A DNA stretch of 64,000 bases from Bugulina stolonifera (taxonomy: Eukaryota; Bryozoa; Gymnolaemata; Cheilostomatida; Bugulidae): the NCBI GenBank assembly GCA_935421135.1, contig OW285197.1, forward strand, positions 3,686,850-3,750,849, written 5' to 3'. Positions 37,601 to 50,000 of this stretch are shown here, one piece after another. Numbering within the stretch: the first letter of the stretch is position 1; each line of letters begins with the position of its first letter. The notes below the pieces were generated by a model. It saw only the letters and a list, made by a program, of their open reading frames with translations, did not search any database and had not been told where the DNA came from. The translations under genes and the position numbers were made by a program.

Positions 37601-40600
37601 AACCACAATGCTTCATCAAACAATGACTTCAGCAGTTCGAAGTATTTATGTCATGTGTCTTGATGTAGAATTGGGGTGCACCTAGCTATTGTCTAGTGGC
37701 CACATACCTTATGGTGGTGGTGCAGCTAGTGCTTCCAATAAAAGCAACTGGCTGATGCCCTATAAGCAATATATTATTCATACTCACGGGTCAGCAGAAG
37801 GTCAGAAAGTTGTGTAGGCTCTGAGAGCACAGACTGATTAGAGGATTCGGTCACTGCATATGCAGTACAGTTGAGAGCCATACCAGCTGGCAGTTCATCG
37901 ATCATCATTAGCTGCCTTTGTTGAAAAGGGAGAGCTAGAAATACCATGTGGTGCATAAATAATAATAATAATATTTAAACGTCCTAATATATAATCTCTA
38001 TAACAAGTTTTAATGTGGCTCACTTTGCCTAGAGAAAGAAATGTGAACTTTTTTTCAATGCCTACTGCTAAAATTGTAGTGTACTAGATTCACCTGGTTC
38101 AAATATCTCCACTTCACTTATCTCCAAAGGTTCCCCCTCCTCCAGATATCCACAGAGAGTTACCACTCTGTCACGGAAAGGAGGTGCAAACTCCAGACTG
38201 GCAATAATACCGTGAACGCTCCCTGTATACTTTCTTCTGTAATGGTCTGGAGTTTGCTCACATGGAGGGTCATCTGTTATTTGCCGACTGGACATCACAT
38301 TTATTTTCCAGAATGTACTAACTGTAACATAGCGTATTATAGCTTCACTCTGCAATATTACTGTTTACTGCAAACGTAAACGGTAGTGGTTAAAGGCACG
38401 AGTATGACACGAGAATTAAATGGGGGAAGATGAGAGAAAAAGAAGACAACTCCAACTAAGGTTCCGAAAGTTAACAATAATAGCCTTTGTTTACCACAAC
38501 CAAAATATTTTTGTTTGTTTAGTTGTGTCCAGTTATGCATACAATCATGTAAGCACATCGGCCATCAGTTGGAGTTATCTTCACGCTCTCACTCAATTTA
38601 TCACTGCCTTATCCTGCATGAGGAAAACAGCATAACTATGATATCCCTGTGCGAATAAAACTGAAACATGTCAGTTTGCTTAATATGGAAGACACAGTTC
38701 TGACTGAGACTGCTTGGAAAAGCCACATGAACATGTAGATGGCATCATGTATATCGACTAAAATTTAAATTTACATGCTCGTACACTGCGTGTACACTGT
38801 TTCCAATCAGTTCTCGTGCTACTGTCATAATGGAAATTGCAGTAAATGTTAAAATTGTGAAATCTGATTTGGTTATCAATTTGATTCTACTTCATCCATG
38901 ACACCATGTTGTTATTCCTGACTGGGTTTTGCCTCAGACTTCTATTTAATAGCAATGTAGTAACATGGTGCAGTGAACACCAGGGCTATACACTTTGTAA
39001 GCCGACTATATACAGACTAGACAACCTGGATATACGGGCCACCTTGCTATAAAACTGTATTTGAGCAGCCAACTGTATAGACCTGGAATTTCATTGAGGT
39101 GAGAGAAATATCATCTGGCGTTTTAAACACAACTCTCCTGCATAGTTACAGTAAGAGCAGAGCCCCTAGCAATCTGATTTCAGTTGTAAAATTCAACAAA
39201 TGAGGTTTCACACGCAAACATCTGTTCTGGATTTCAGGTAGAATCGTTCATTTTGAAACCGTTTTCAGTTTTAAATTCCAATGTCAGTTTTTTAATTCAA
39301 TGTACATGTTCTTTACTAGGCTCATTAATGGCTTGCATAGATTGTAGACTGAGTAAATAACCTACAGTGTACAAGCACATGTACATACATTCACTCATTG
39401 TGTTGAACACACATGGTACATGACTCATTATAATATAGATGATTTGTGAGAATACGCACTGCAAGCTACCGTTCTGTGGTAACAAAGAAACTGTTCACCA
39501 TAGTAATCAATCTGTTGAATTTTGTACACTCTCCCTAGATCAACACGCCACCACTTCTGTCCTGGTTCATCTGTTCTTGCCTTCCTAGTGCTCTTTCCAA
39601 TTGCACCATCAACAGCAAAATGGGATGTATGGTTATTAAATGACAAAGCTGTAGGTTTCCCAAATGCAATGTTTTCTACAGCAGCTAGGAAAGAAGGAGT
39701 GATTTGTTCACAGTAATAATTATGATGGATGCTTAGAGACTTATTTATAATAATAATAGGCACTAGTGCGATATATCAGGTGGTGCTAGTACCACACTGC
39801 AGGTACTACTACTATACTGCGGGTACTACTCCCACAATAACTAGCAGAAGTGATGGTACACAGAAGATATACATGATATATGTAGTCTTTAGTGCTAGTA
39901 GTCTACACTATTTCTAGGTACCAAAATCTTAACAAAATAATTTCACTTTTCGCAAAATGCCCAACAGGCGAAACCAAGTGGAATGACAGTAAAGAAACAT
40001 TTAAGAACCTGCTCTGAGACATGTGTGTACATTCTTTGTGGCACATAATTTTCACTCAACCGTTCAAAGTCGATTTACATGTAGAGGATTATTAAACTAA
40101 AGGAAGATGATTTTTAGGATATTCTGCTGTGTGACCAAGAGAAGACAACTCTAAATAATCACAAATGATTTTGCATTTACTCAAATCAAAAATAGTGTTT
40201 CATAGCAACTGGTGGCAGTAAATACATGTGTATGTACTTTTCGGCTACTTGTACAATCATGTACATGACGTATGTAATACATTGATGATGCATAATCACC
40301 ATCAGCTAAATTAGTGTGTGCATGATTGTATTTAATCCTGCAGCAAACCATTATGTACAATTTACAGTAACATCCATTCCATTGAACTGAAACTAGTCAA
40401 CTCCGGCACTCTGACTACACATTTTTATGTAATTACATTTACTATGTAACTATGGTTGTATGAATAGTACAATGTAACTCTGCCTACCTGAGTAATTCAA
40501 TGGATACTCCCACACAATAGTAGAGTTAGTTGTGTTGCTGGGTTCAATACTCTCACATTCTATCATAACAGAGGAATAAGATGACTTTCTCTGGATTGCA

Positions 40601-43600
40601 TAACTGACAGCAATAAAGCTTGGGTACTTGTTTTTCATTGTGCCGTTGTAGTCTAGTGAAATTGAAAAATCTATCACAGGTTTAGGTCCTGCAAAACATA
40701 CATGTGCATTAAAAAATGTATTTATACAACATGTATCTTTACATATAAAACTATTATGAAAATATTCTTTACCCGTTTACCGGTTGAGAGAATATCCAGT
40801 AAGTGAAAACTGACATGTCTAAATAATTTGTCTATGACTCACCAGATCCTAAAATTTTGGTGCTCCAACGTGCTTCTAATTTTTTACACAGAAATATCAA
40901 TTTAATGAGATAACTAGAGGCAGGTTATGATGCTCTCTGGCATGTTATACATGTAGGAAAATTTCAGAGTAATACCGCTTAGTAAAGAACAATCTTCCAC
41001 CTAATTCTGTGTACGGTGTAGCAGCAATCAGATTGGTCTATGGACTAGCTGTCAGCTAAGTTGAAGTATGGGTTTCAAATGTTGTGGATTTTTCCACCAT
41101 GATATTTGTGTGAGCTTGATGCTTAGCCCTAAATAATGCTTTCAAAGTCTTCTTCTCTGCTTTGACATTTTCTTCAACGCACATGCCAAAAATAATTCAG
41201 TTGACTGGAAAATGTGACAACTGAAAAAACCATGTGACTACATGCTTGCTTTCGCAAAGTGCCAACCTCGCATGACAGTTGACCCCAAGATGGTAATTCC
41301 TAAACAGCTTTCTTCTGAAGTCGCATTATGATATGGGACAAGTTAGTAACAAACCACACCAAAGAAAGTACTCACTTAGAGTTACGTATCGAGTTACTCT
41401 GGGGGCTGTACTATATTTTACATAGAGAGTAACTATGTATCTTTGTCCAGGCTCAAGCCCTAAGATTTCTTGACCTTCCTGTAATAAAGTTACATAGTGA
41501 TAGAATGCATGCATGGATGGATGACACAAAATATTATGATACATGCATGCAGTCATAGCCAAAAGTCTTAGCACCCCCCCCCCCACCCCCCCCCCCCCCA
41601 ATGGCTACACAGTGCTATCATAATATATAAATTGGATCTATTTTCAACCGCTGCTAATTTACTTAAGCTGTGCAAGTTATACATCACTGTGGATCTGAGG
41701 ACTTTCTCTTTCTACTGCTAAAAGGAATTTCATTGACGCCGTATTTACTCAGTTATAGGCTTTGAAAACAGATTAAAGATCATTAGCAGCAGAAACCAAC
41801 AACCGACCACTAAACTCAAATTTTTGTTCTGATTCTGTTTTGAAAACCTAGCACTGAGTAAACATGTTTTTAATGCAAATCATTAGGCAGAGCAGGTTAT
41901 CAAATTTTCAATGATGTATACTTATAATATAGCTTGTATAGTTTAATACTTGTAGTATATAAACTAGGCAATAAGATTGTAGCGGCTGATGGAAAATATC
42001 TTGTATTCCCATTTTTCTACGTACATTTAGTACATACAAGTTGAATACTCTAGATCCTGAGGTGATAATTTGATTACTTGGCTCTCTACACGTTCACATA
42101 TATTCTGACCTACATGTACATGTAGGTTACCGTGAGTACGCCAAATATGAAGAGGATATTTTAACCACACTTACCCCTCGGTAACCAAGTCTCTCTATCT
42201 CATTATTTTCTCCAAATACCTGCAGAAGGTAAATAACTCCAAAAACAGAAGAACCACCTTGCGTGTTAACTTCACAAGAGATATTAAGGCCTCGTTCTGA
42301 TGTTTGAAGTATTGTCACATTTTCTATAGTGTGTGGTACCGAATATGAGTGTGAACACCTACGACATTTACTTTGTTAGTTAAGCGTTATCACATATCAT
42401 TACCAGCAATAGAGTGCTTACATAGTATTATAATACTTGTACGTGATGTATATGTACATGTTTGTCTACATGTACGTGTACATTGCATTTAGATGTATTC
42501 GCATTTTATTCTATCATGTATATATATTAAGTATATATACGTGTATTCAATAAATATTGAATACGTGTATACGTTATTCAATAAATGAATAAGTTCTATT
42601 AATTAGTGTTACCATGGACAGCTCACTGTGTCAGTTGAAAATTCCAAAAAATTTGTGTTCATTGTAATAATGATCTAACAATTGTAAATAATTATAGGAG
42701 TGCATGCACATATACGTGTATATGCGCATGCACTCCTACAATATTATTTACAATTGTTAGATCATTATTACAATGAACACAAATTTTTTGGAATTTTCAA
42801 CTGACACAGTGAGCTGTCCATGGTAACACTAATTAATAGAACTTATTCATTTATTGATTGAATGCACTCTAAAAAATGCACGTTTTGTGTGAGTGGTATT
42901 TTCAATGTACTACTCTACCGTACATGTATGTGTATGCTGTACATTAAAATAGAAATATCGCTAAACGTGATATACAGGTACATCAACGCATAATACTGTA
43001 AATTTTAGACAACACCTAAACATGTACATGTACATTTTGTTAATGATGCAGTACTGCAAAATAAAGTCTTGAAAAGTCTTAAAGTCTTGAAATATTAACC
43101 GCCTTGAAGACCAACAACTGACAACGTTTTGAGAGTGGATGAGGGTAAAAATATTTTCCTCTATCACAATTTGAGTTTATCTGGCACCAATCCAGATTCT
43201 AGATTGTTAACTATAAAAACAAGATAACAAGATGACTACATGCAGACAACAGATACATATGCATAATTACGTAGAGCTACAACATGGTGAAACACGAATG
43301 AACCAAATGTTACTCAGCCAATAAGAACGCAATCATGGTCGTAGTTTCTAGTTTTGAGTTGTGGGTAGGAAAGCATTTCAAAATAACTTGTGCACATACA
43401 TGTAAAAATTCAATTTTGTCCACATTATTTCATAGTATTATTTTGAGACCTGGGCAAGTCACACGTAGCTCAATCAATGGGGTCGAATAACACCTCAAGT
43501 TAGCTCATAGACATCACCCACATCAATCTGCATCAGGAAAAAACCTCTAACAGTTCTTTACAAGGCAATACATCCAATTAGACGTGTTTCTTGGAAGCAT

Positions 43601-43870
43601 TATTGCAAATAAATCATCAGATACGTATGCAGGTATCCCATAAGTTAAACTGTGCGCATTGTTAGATAATTATCAGTCAGTTTTGGAAACTAATATGTCA
43701 TAGTATTCAAAGTACTGTAGCACTGGTGCAACTGTCTGTATTACAATGTATACTCATATGCATGTATATTCTCAGCCTTACCTAGTCCAAAACAAGGTTT
43801 GTAGGAAGCACAGTACTATTGTTGAACTTTTGTACAAACGCTCTCCCTTCAAACATGGCTGTGTTGACAT
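28389..43870 (-). CDS. Receptor gene M: FTP/FN3 single-pass membrane protein
   Basis: Thirteen exons, minus strand: 43782-43870, 42175-42358, 41376-41478, 40488-40688, 39460-39684, 38094-38321, 37788-37934, 34757-34911, 33342-33471, 30977-31056, 30290-30524, 29854-29929, 28389-28626. Total 2091 nt, 696 aa, every junction GT..AG and in phase. The order is: signal peptide (core TIVLCFLQTLFW), an FN3-like domain in two exons (LEPGQRYIVTLYV), a PKPVIDFSISL segment with several N-glycosylation sites, then an F5/8C/fucolectin-like domain (NIAFGKP, AVDG, WWRVDLG). Next come half an FN3 domain, two FN3 domains (each two exons), a transmembrane helix and a basic cytoplasmic tail. Probably a surface recognition or adhesion receptor. 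Gene P is a head-to-head paralogue with matching exon phases. The large introns hold transposons. The signal exon is the least certain part. Confidence 0.85.
28825..29705. mobile_element. Non-autonomous DNA transposon with CAGGGGCGGAT ends
   Basis: Terminal inverted repeats: CAGGGGCGGATTTGGGGTCC at the left, and at the right the complement CAGGGGCGGATCTGGCAC. 881 bp with no transposase frame. The flanking 8-mers ATTATAAT and CATATAAT agree at six positions, compatible with an old 8-bp target duplication (hAT-like). It lies in the last intron of gene M. Confidence 0.7.
29854..29929 (-). other. Gene M exon 12: transmembrane helix
   Basis: Encodes VPAQVIIATIYSLLVVAVGV plus a few residues, hydrophobic throughout. 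It is flanked by the last FN3 exon and the tail exon, with 2-base overhangs at each side. The gene P counterpart (59174-59246) shares the IYSL motif. Confidence 0.85.
31301..31462. repeat. 14-bp minisatellite
   Basis: About 11.5 copies of CATGGACCAATGGG, with a few single-base variants. It lies in gene M intron 31057-33341. Because the array is uniform, it opens long frames in several phases that look like genes but are not. Confidence 0.9.
32385..33305 (-). pseudogene. hAT transposase relic (ZBED/SCAND3-like C-terminus)
   Basis: Minus-strand frame 32786-33169 reads NLKLQGPESTVIQLIDAINA, KLENWRRKTGY and HLEALKDEFQRYF. These are typical of the C-terminal half of ZBED5/SCAND3-type hAT transposases. 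A second frame, shifted, continues LPFATTYLCESGFSTMVQ at about 32,690-32,740, the hAT dimerisation signature, then a stop. The right end at about 33,305 (minus strand CAGAGGCTCTCAACGGGG) resembles a common hAT terminus. A poly-C run of 18 is at 33,253-33,270. Broken by frameshift and stops, it lies within a gene M intron. Confidence 0.75.
33653..34378. mobile_element. Non-autonomous hAT element carrying a tRNA-like unit
   Basis: 726 bp. Ends: TAGGCCTGCAACGATGAATC at the left and the complement TAGGCCTGCAACAATTCAC at the right. Flanked by 8-bp repeats GTATGTAT and ATATGTAT (7/8), the hAT signature. There is no transposase. A tRNA-like promoter unit sits inside at about 33,791-33,855. It lies in gene M intron 33472-34756. 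Confidence 0.8.
33791..33855 (+). other. tRNA-like sequence (pol III box A and box B)
   Basis: Box A TGGCAGAGTGC at 33,798-33,808 and box B GGTTCGAATCT at 33,833-33,843, correctly spaced, with a T-run shortly after. The arms do not fold into a clean cloverleaf that I can confirm, so this is a tRNA relic or SINE head rather than a working tRNA gene. Confidence 0.55.
36122..36620 (-). mobile_element. Solo LTR, minus orientation (family 1)
   Basis: On the minus strand it starts TGTAAGCACATTTGGTGC, with TATATAAAG near 36,469-36,477, the AATAAAG poly(A) signal at 36,422-36,427, and ends ...CAATCTACA. It shares GCAACATCTCCTAACTCAAC and the CTAGCGTCGG region with the LTR at 7,642-8,108. It lies in gene M intron 34912-37787, with no internal coding part. 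Confidence 0.65.
38094..39684 (-). other. Gene M FTP (F5/8C/fucolectin-like) domain, two exons
   Basis: The first half, 39460-39684, has NIAFGKPTALS, FAVDGAIG and KWWRVDLGRVYKIQQID. This is the characteristic start of fucolectin/F5/8C jelly-roll domains. Its donor is GTGCGT, chosen because it aligns with gene P. An alternative GTGAAC donor at 39498 also keeps frame and would drop 13 codons. The second half, 38094-38321, has VVTLCGYLEEGEPLEISEVE, matching the conserved LC...L..CEVEV strand. The fucolectin sugar-site motif (H...RxDCC) is not seen, so the ligand is unknown. Confidence 0.8.
42576..42863. repeat. Long near-perfect palindrome (foldback) in gene M intron 1
   Basis: Arms of about 137 nt are nearly identical reverse complements, with the centre at about 42,715-42,722 (ATATACGTGTATAT). 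The left arm runs through GTTACCATGGACAGCTCACT and the right arm repeats its complement. I see very few mismatches, so it looks recent. It is in the intron between the signal exon and exon 2. Confidence 0.85.
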
Positions 43871-46800
43871 CATTGAACTGTAGTCTGTCTGCCACATAAG
43901 GTATGTGAGTAGTTCTATGCACAGCTTAGTTTCCTAGTTACTTAGCTGAACCAATATAAATTAATTCCACAGGAAATAATATATTTACATTGAGTTACCT
44001 AAAATGGAAATTCAAGTTAGCATGAAACATTACTAGGTTAGCAGTGCCATGCGGAACGTAAAGCACAGTGCCACACACATGTAACATGAGGTACATGTAA
44101 GTGGAGTTGAACTACAAGTTACAATGTAGTGCATATTGCAAGATCACCAATTTTTTGCTATCACCTACCTGTTGTCTAATGACACTCAATTAGCCACTAG
44201 ATGACCAGTGTCATATAAAATTCCCACACCACTCTCTGCATTGACAAAAAAACTGCCTATTACCAAGCATAGGATTTTTATACCCATATGTAGTGCAGTG
44301 CACTACAATTCCTGAGCTAGGTGTCAATGTTGCTTTACTGAATTCTTCTCTTCAATCTAATTTGAAGTATTTTTTGCAAGTGTCACATTGTTTAAAGAAA
44401 ATAGAAGCTAAAGCTATCAGTATTGGAGAGCAATGGACAGGCTAAAACCTGTTTAGAGGTCGTTGTGCTTACTATTACCACTTAGATCGTCTAAGTAAGC
44501 ACTATGATATTATGGTGGTAGTTGTGTGTCAGTCTAACATGTAGTACGACTAAACATCATGAATACATACAGATATTTTTCCAGTCTGTCATACATGTAA
44601 CTGCCATTGTACATGTATGATGAATTAATACACTCACTGAAGGGACTATGTTTAGTATTAGCATTAGTACTAAATTGGCTTTGGCATGTGTAAATTAGAT
44701 TGATTCGATTATTGCATAGTATTACAGGTACAATTTTTATAAATACATTGTAGCTACCTGCCGCAATAACTATTTATTTCATTCAATAGTACACAGTGGC
44801 CTATTACGCTATGTTACATATACACAGTAGGCTGCCCAGTAGTAATCATTATTGTAAACAAGGGGAGTTTCTTCAGTGCCAAAGTCACGTCTGTGAACAC
44901 TTAAAAGCAGTCTCATATGAACAAGCACAGTTTCCAAATAAGCATCTTGTCTTATTCAGGTTCATTTCACATGTGCTACTATTCATACAAGGTTGAGTTA
45001 TTTGCCCCCCCCCCCCCCCCCACCCAATCACCAGCATGAGTAACTTGACTAGATTGCTTGTACTACTTGTGGAATAAATATTAGTATGAGGTGTTAGTAA
45101 ATTATAATTTTATATTTTATTATTAATTATTATAACTACATGTACATTGTATAATGTAATGTTTAAATTTAGTGTAAATAAACTACCAGAGTTGGGTTCA
45201 AACTAGCAACCAAAGTTTTTCTTTAGCATTTAGGAGGCGAGTCAAGTCAATGCTGCCTCAAGTCGAATCAAGTCAGCCATCATGCTACATTGTAGTCGAA
45301 GTCAACTTGCATGGCATGATGAAATTATGAATCAAGAGGTCAATACAAGGATGTGAATAAGGATTAGGATTTTATTTGGGAAATAACTTGGCAACGCTAA
45401 CTTTCCCTCTGCCTTGAAGCTACAGCTAATTTTTTACTGCTGAATCTTGCATTTAGTGTTTCAAAGAGTGCGTAAGCTTTTCTGGTATGTACATGGTTAA
45501 ATAATAACCTGGATAGATTGACAAAATAAACTCATAACACTGGTACATACATGTACATGTACATTATCCATGCACAGTATACTTACACGGGTGTAGGTGT
45601 ACACTGCAGTTATGTACATATACATACGTAGTAATATTATACTTGTGCAAACATAATACAAAAAAATTCCTTTAGATCTACTTTATATTCCCTGCATCGA
45701 TTTATTATCCACATGCTTAAGCATTGACTACAAGATGGAATGTCCTTCCAGTTCTTGCTAATGAAACCTTGTCGTAAATTGATCAGCTATTGATAGACCA
45801 ACATTAGCTACATGTACAAGCACAAAATGGTTATTGACCTATTTAGGTTGAATTTGCCACATAAATCGTATTAGCTTTGGATAATGGCTGGAAGTTGAAT
45901 AAGACTGCTCTGTGGTCTGGAAATACAAGCTGACTAATCACCGTGCCAATTAGCAGGCGCCGGACAACCTGTCACAGAGCAAGGCGGTTATTAATGAATA
46001 TATTTTAAAATTCTTCTGACAATGTACACAGCTTCTCAACCTACATCAAGTACATGTACAAAATAAGGTTAGTAATAGGAAGGCGAGGTAGGATGCACAG
46101 GGCACTTGTCACTAGTTTTTTCGTCAATGTGTTCTTGCAAAACATTGCTCATTTACATGTACATGTACATTGTGCAGATGAGTGCAACATTTGCTCTGTA
46201 AAGTGTTGTGGTATACCAGCATTGACGCCTAACGGTCTTATACCAGTGTGGACAGAAGAGGTAGATATGGAAATAGTGTGACATACATGTACATTGTTCA
46301 TCAATTTAGCTAATAATAGAGCTAAAATTTTGGAAACTTTTTGCATACTGCATATTACAGCCACGTGCCAAATTCATAATCATGTTTTAGTTGCATTTGT
46401 ATGTACTGAAAAAGAAAGATATTAGGCACATCCGGATATTTCACCATGCAAGGTTATAAATAGCAATATGCGGCAATAACAATATATTTTATTCAATAAT
46501 ATAGCGCTAGCTATAACGCAAGGCTAGGCGTGCCAAGTAATAATAATATTCTGTCAACAAGAGGATTTCCCTTCAAATCAAGCACTAGTAACGCCTGGAC
46601 GCTCAAGTTTTAGTGAGATAGTTAGAGCAGTCCTATATGAACCATTACAGTTTATAAATACTCCTATTATGCAATATAGTTATCAGAAATATTGTTGTAC
46701 AGTATACTCAGATAGACTAAAGTTTAGTTCAAAAGTCTCAACCAAAAAATTATTCAGAGAAACTGTTTGCAATATTGTGGGCAATATTATGATGTATCAA

Positions 46801-47051
46801 TCAATTTCCTATAGTGGTTACGGCTCTATCATAATTTACTATTAGCATTTTAGCCAACGTTACTTTCCTTGAGAGAGAGGATATTCAACAACAATAGCAA
46901 ACTGTGAGCCTGTGAGCTGTAAAAATGCAATTTAGTAGGAGCACATTGTTAGCCTTAATGTGATTTCATTTTACATTTAATTGTTTATCTAAATTCAGAA
47001 GCTATTTTATACCAACACACGGTAACTGAATAGAATTGATAGTTTTGAAAC
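43871..47051. other. Shared 5' region between divergent genes M and P
   Basis: 3.2 kb between the two start codons. No exon found. It contains a C17 run at 45,005-45,021 and several GTACATGTAC palindromes (45,547; 46,155). The two promoters should be here, but no clear TATA was assigned. Confidence 0.5.
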
Positions 47052-50000
47052 ATGGTCAAATGTGGGCATTGCATATACTATTTCATTGTGCCAATCTCTC
47101 TGCTACTAAGGTAAGTTTCGAAGATTGTTTTCTGAAACTTTTTGGTGAAAGAGAGACACTAGAGTCATGTACTTCAACATTACTTGCACTTTTATTGTTA
47201 ACAATATTACTTGAAAAGTCATTTGAATTTAATCAAATAGATTATATATTTTGTTTGAAATCATGATTTACCCAGTACTAATCTGCAACTGGTAAACTTT
47301 CTCACAACCATCTTATTTTATTGTAGAACCTCAGCACAGACTTATCCCTATAGGATTGATCAACTCCGCATTAATGAAATGTACGACACTGGTATGCGTA
47401 TCCAATGTAGAGTGAAAGATGCAGCTACATCAGCTCATGTGTCGACAGCGGTGATGGTATACACCATCTCTAGAGCCGGGGCTAATACTTCCTTTAGATC
47501 TATTCCTCATGTCTCAGTAGGTAGAAGATGGCTGACATCTAGCTGCCCCAGCATACAAATGGCACTTTTTCATTTTCTGCCAAAGCGCTACCAAATTTGT
47601 GTTGCTAATTATTCTGTAATGGTGCCGCCCAATTACTAAAATTTCTCCCAGACTATCGTTCCTTGTGCTCACATAAATGTATTCAACTCATTTTCGGGTA
47701 ATTTATTCACTTCCTGTTGCGATGGTTTGTAATAAACAAACACAGAGAAGTGATTATTGTAATATCACTGAATCTAGTGTGAAACCAACCTATCTGGCAA
47801 CGAAACCTATTAAATTGGGATTTATTCTAAAAATTGGATTGAAATTGACATAGAAGCTCAGTTTGTGATCTATAACCACTACAAAGATGCCAATTGCAAT
47901 TATTGGGTTGAAACAGTAAAGTTAGTGTATCTATTTTTGTGTGACAATGTAACAATGTGTAACAATGTAAAATGCTACCCATAAATTAAATTTTACTTCT
48001 ATTCCAAATTTTTAGTCCTTCTAAGTACTTTTCATCTCAGTAAACTCATTCCTTAATTTCAGAAATATTGCTGCAGTAAACTTATCTTTGTAAAACTATC
48101 CAAGCTGTAACATAGCCATTACCAAAGTACCAGTAAAAGTTAATGTTTGCCATCCCAAATACAGGTCCAGTAGAAAATGTGGTGGAAATGTTGTACAGAA
48201 TTATTCCTTTTGATTTCATCAAGTGTACAGTAATATCATTCTTAATAATAATATAGTAATTCGTTCAACAACATAATATTGTCTCAAATTTGCCCGATAT
48301 GATTCTGAATTTTATGAAAAAAACAATCATTCCCATCTTTTTACTTTTGCTTTCTGTTATAACGCTTGCATTGTTCATGCATTGTACTGCTATGCTGTAT
48401 GTTTACTGCATTCACTTCAAGTACAGTACAATGGGACTAAATTACTCTTCTGTGTGTTTACTAGGAGACATTTGATGTACGTCACTTGATTGCTGGTCAG
48501 TTCTATGAAGTGTATGTTCAAGCCTATCCAGATCTCTCTGCTTTGGAACGGCGTGAATTTTTCTATGGTGAGTTGGTTGTGCGTTAGTTGGTACATCTGT
48601 AAAAAAAAATTCCTTGCAAAATAAATGTACTAATTCATGGCAGTTACAAACTGTGTATCAGGATTGCTAAAGCAGGGATTGTTAGTTGTAAAGTAGCACA
48701 ATGACAACAATATTTAGAACAACAAATTCACTTTACCATAAGAGCAGTAAAAGTACATGGTCAATTATTATTCAACTTTGTCGCAAGAGACACATACAGA
48801 AAATACACCTCCTGGTGTAAGAATAGACATGTTTTTTAATTCTTGCTACCAAACACAGACAAGGATCGGGTAGGCCTACTTCATTTAACGCACACGTAGC
48901 ATTTATTCATGTATCTTGTTTTTGCGGTTTCGAAAAGTTGTTATCTCATTGCTTTACATAGACATTGTATTTTAGAACCAAAACCTGTCCTGAACTTCTC
49001 AGCTTCTCTCCAGAGATTTGAGGGAACAAATTTCTCTGATGTAATGACATTCTCTTACATTATTCCTCCTTGGTCAGACTACAGTGGTTTTACAATTCAC
49101 TGCCGCCCAAATGGATCTCATGGCAATGTAACTTTCTCCAAACATTATGAACATATCATTCAGGGTGAGTCGAAGAAATATCTGCTGTTGCAAATAATGT
49201 ACCTCTACGTCCAATGCAATTGCTCATACTATGGTGAGATGAGAGAATCAATGTATGAGGAAATGAACAGCACAATTGATTGTGTATTAACAATGCACAC
49301 TCTGAGTTCCTACAATCATGACACATGGATCTCAATGCAATGATGTTAACCTAGAAAACCACTAAATTGCGTTTTTTTTTATAGATAATTATTATCACAT
49401 GTGTTTACCATCATCCAATAACATACATGTACATCATGGAACTCGGTTTGGTTTCCAAAAAGTAATTACGTTTCAGTCTCTTTTGGTATTCCAGTCTGTG
49501 AATGTTGTTTTACAAGTAGGGGCATTTACCGTGGCTTTCAATGACACCTAACTATAGATCATGCAAATGATCTAGCCACAACAGCCTACATTATAGTTCA
49601 TGACACACGGTATACAGGTACTTGGCGTTAATGACATACGGTATACATGTACTGGTAGTTCACGGCACATGGTATACAGGTACATTGTACCTGGATTGTT
49701 AATTTCGATGCCCAACCTCAAACATCACAAATAACTTTTCCATCTGTGATTTAGGAGAGAGAAACATAGCCTTAAATAAGCCAGTAAGCATGAGCTCCAC
49801 AGCAAGTTTGTCCAGGCCCGCCTATGTTACAGATGGCATCTACTCTGCAAGTGCGGGAATAGCAATCACCTTAGAGGACCATCCAAAATGGATAAAAGTC
49901 GATCTTCAAGCCATATATGTGGTTTCTATAGTGGAATTGTATAACTACCAACGTTATTGCAGAAGTGTGCACTGGACATGCAGTAAGTCAGAAGATTGAA

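Noticed and set aside
47036..47266. 76-codon ORF starting at 47,036 as first exon
   Set aside because: A GTAAGT donor at 47,111 with ATG at 47,052 in another frame gives the phase-2 signal exon seen in M and Q.
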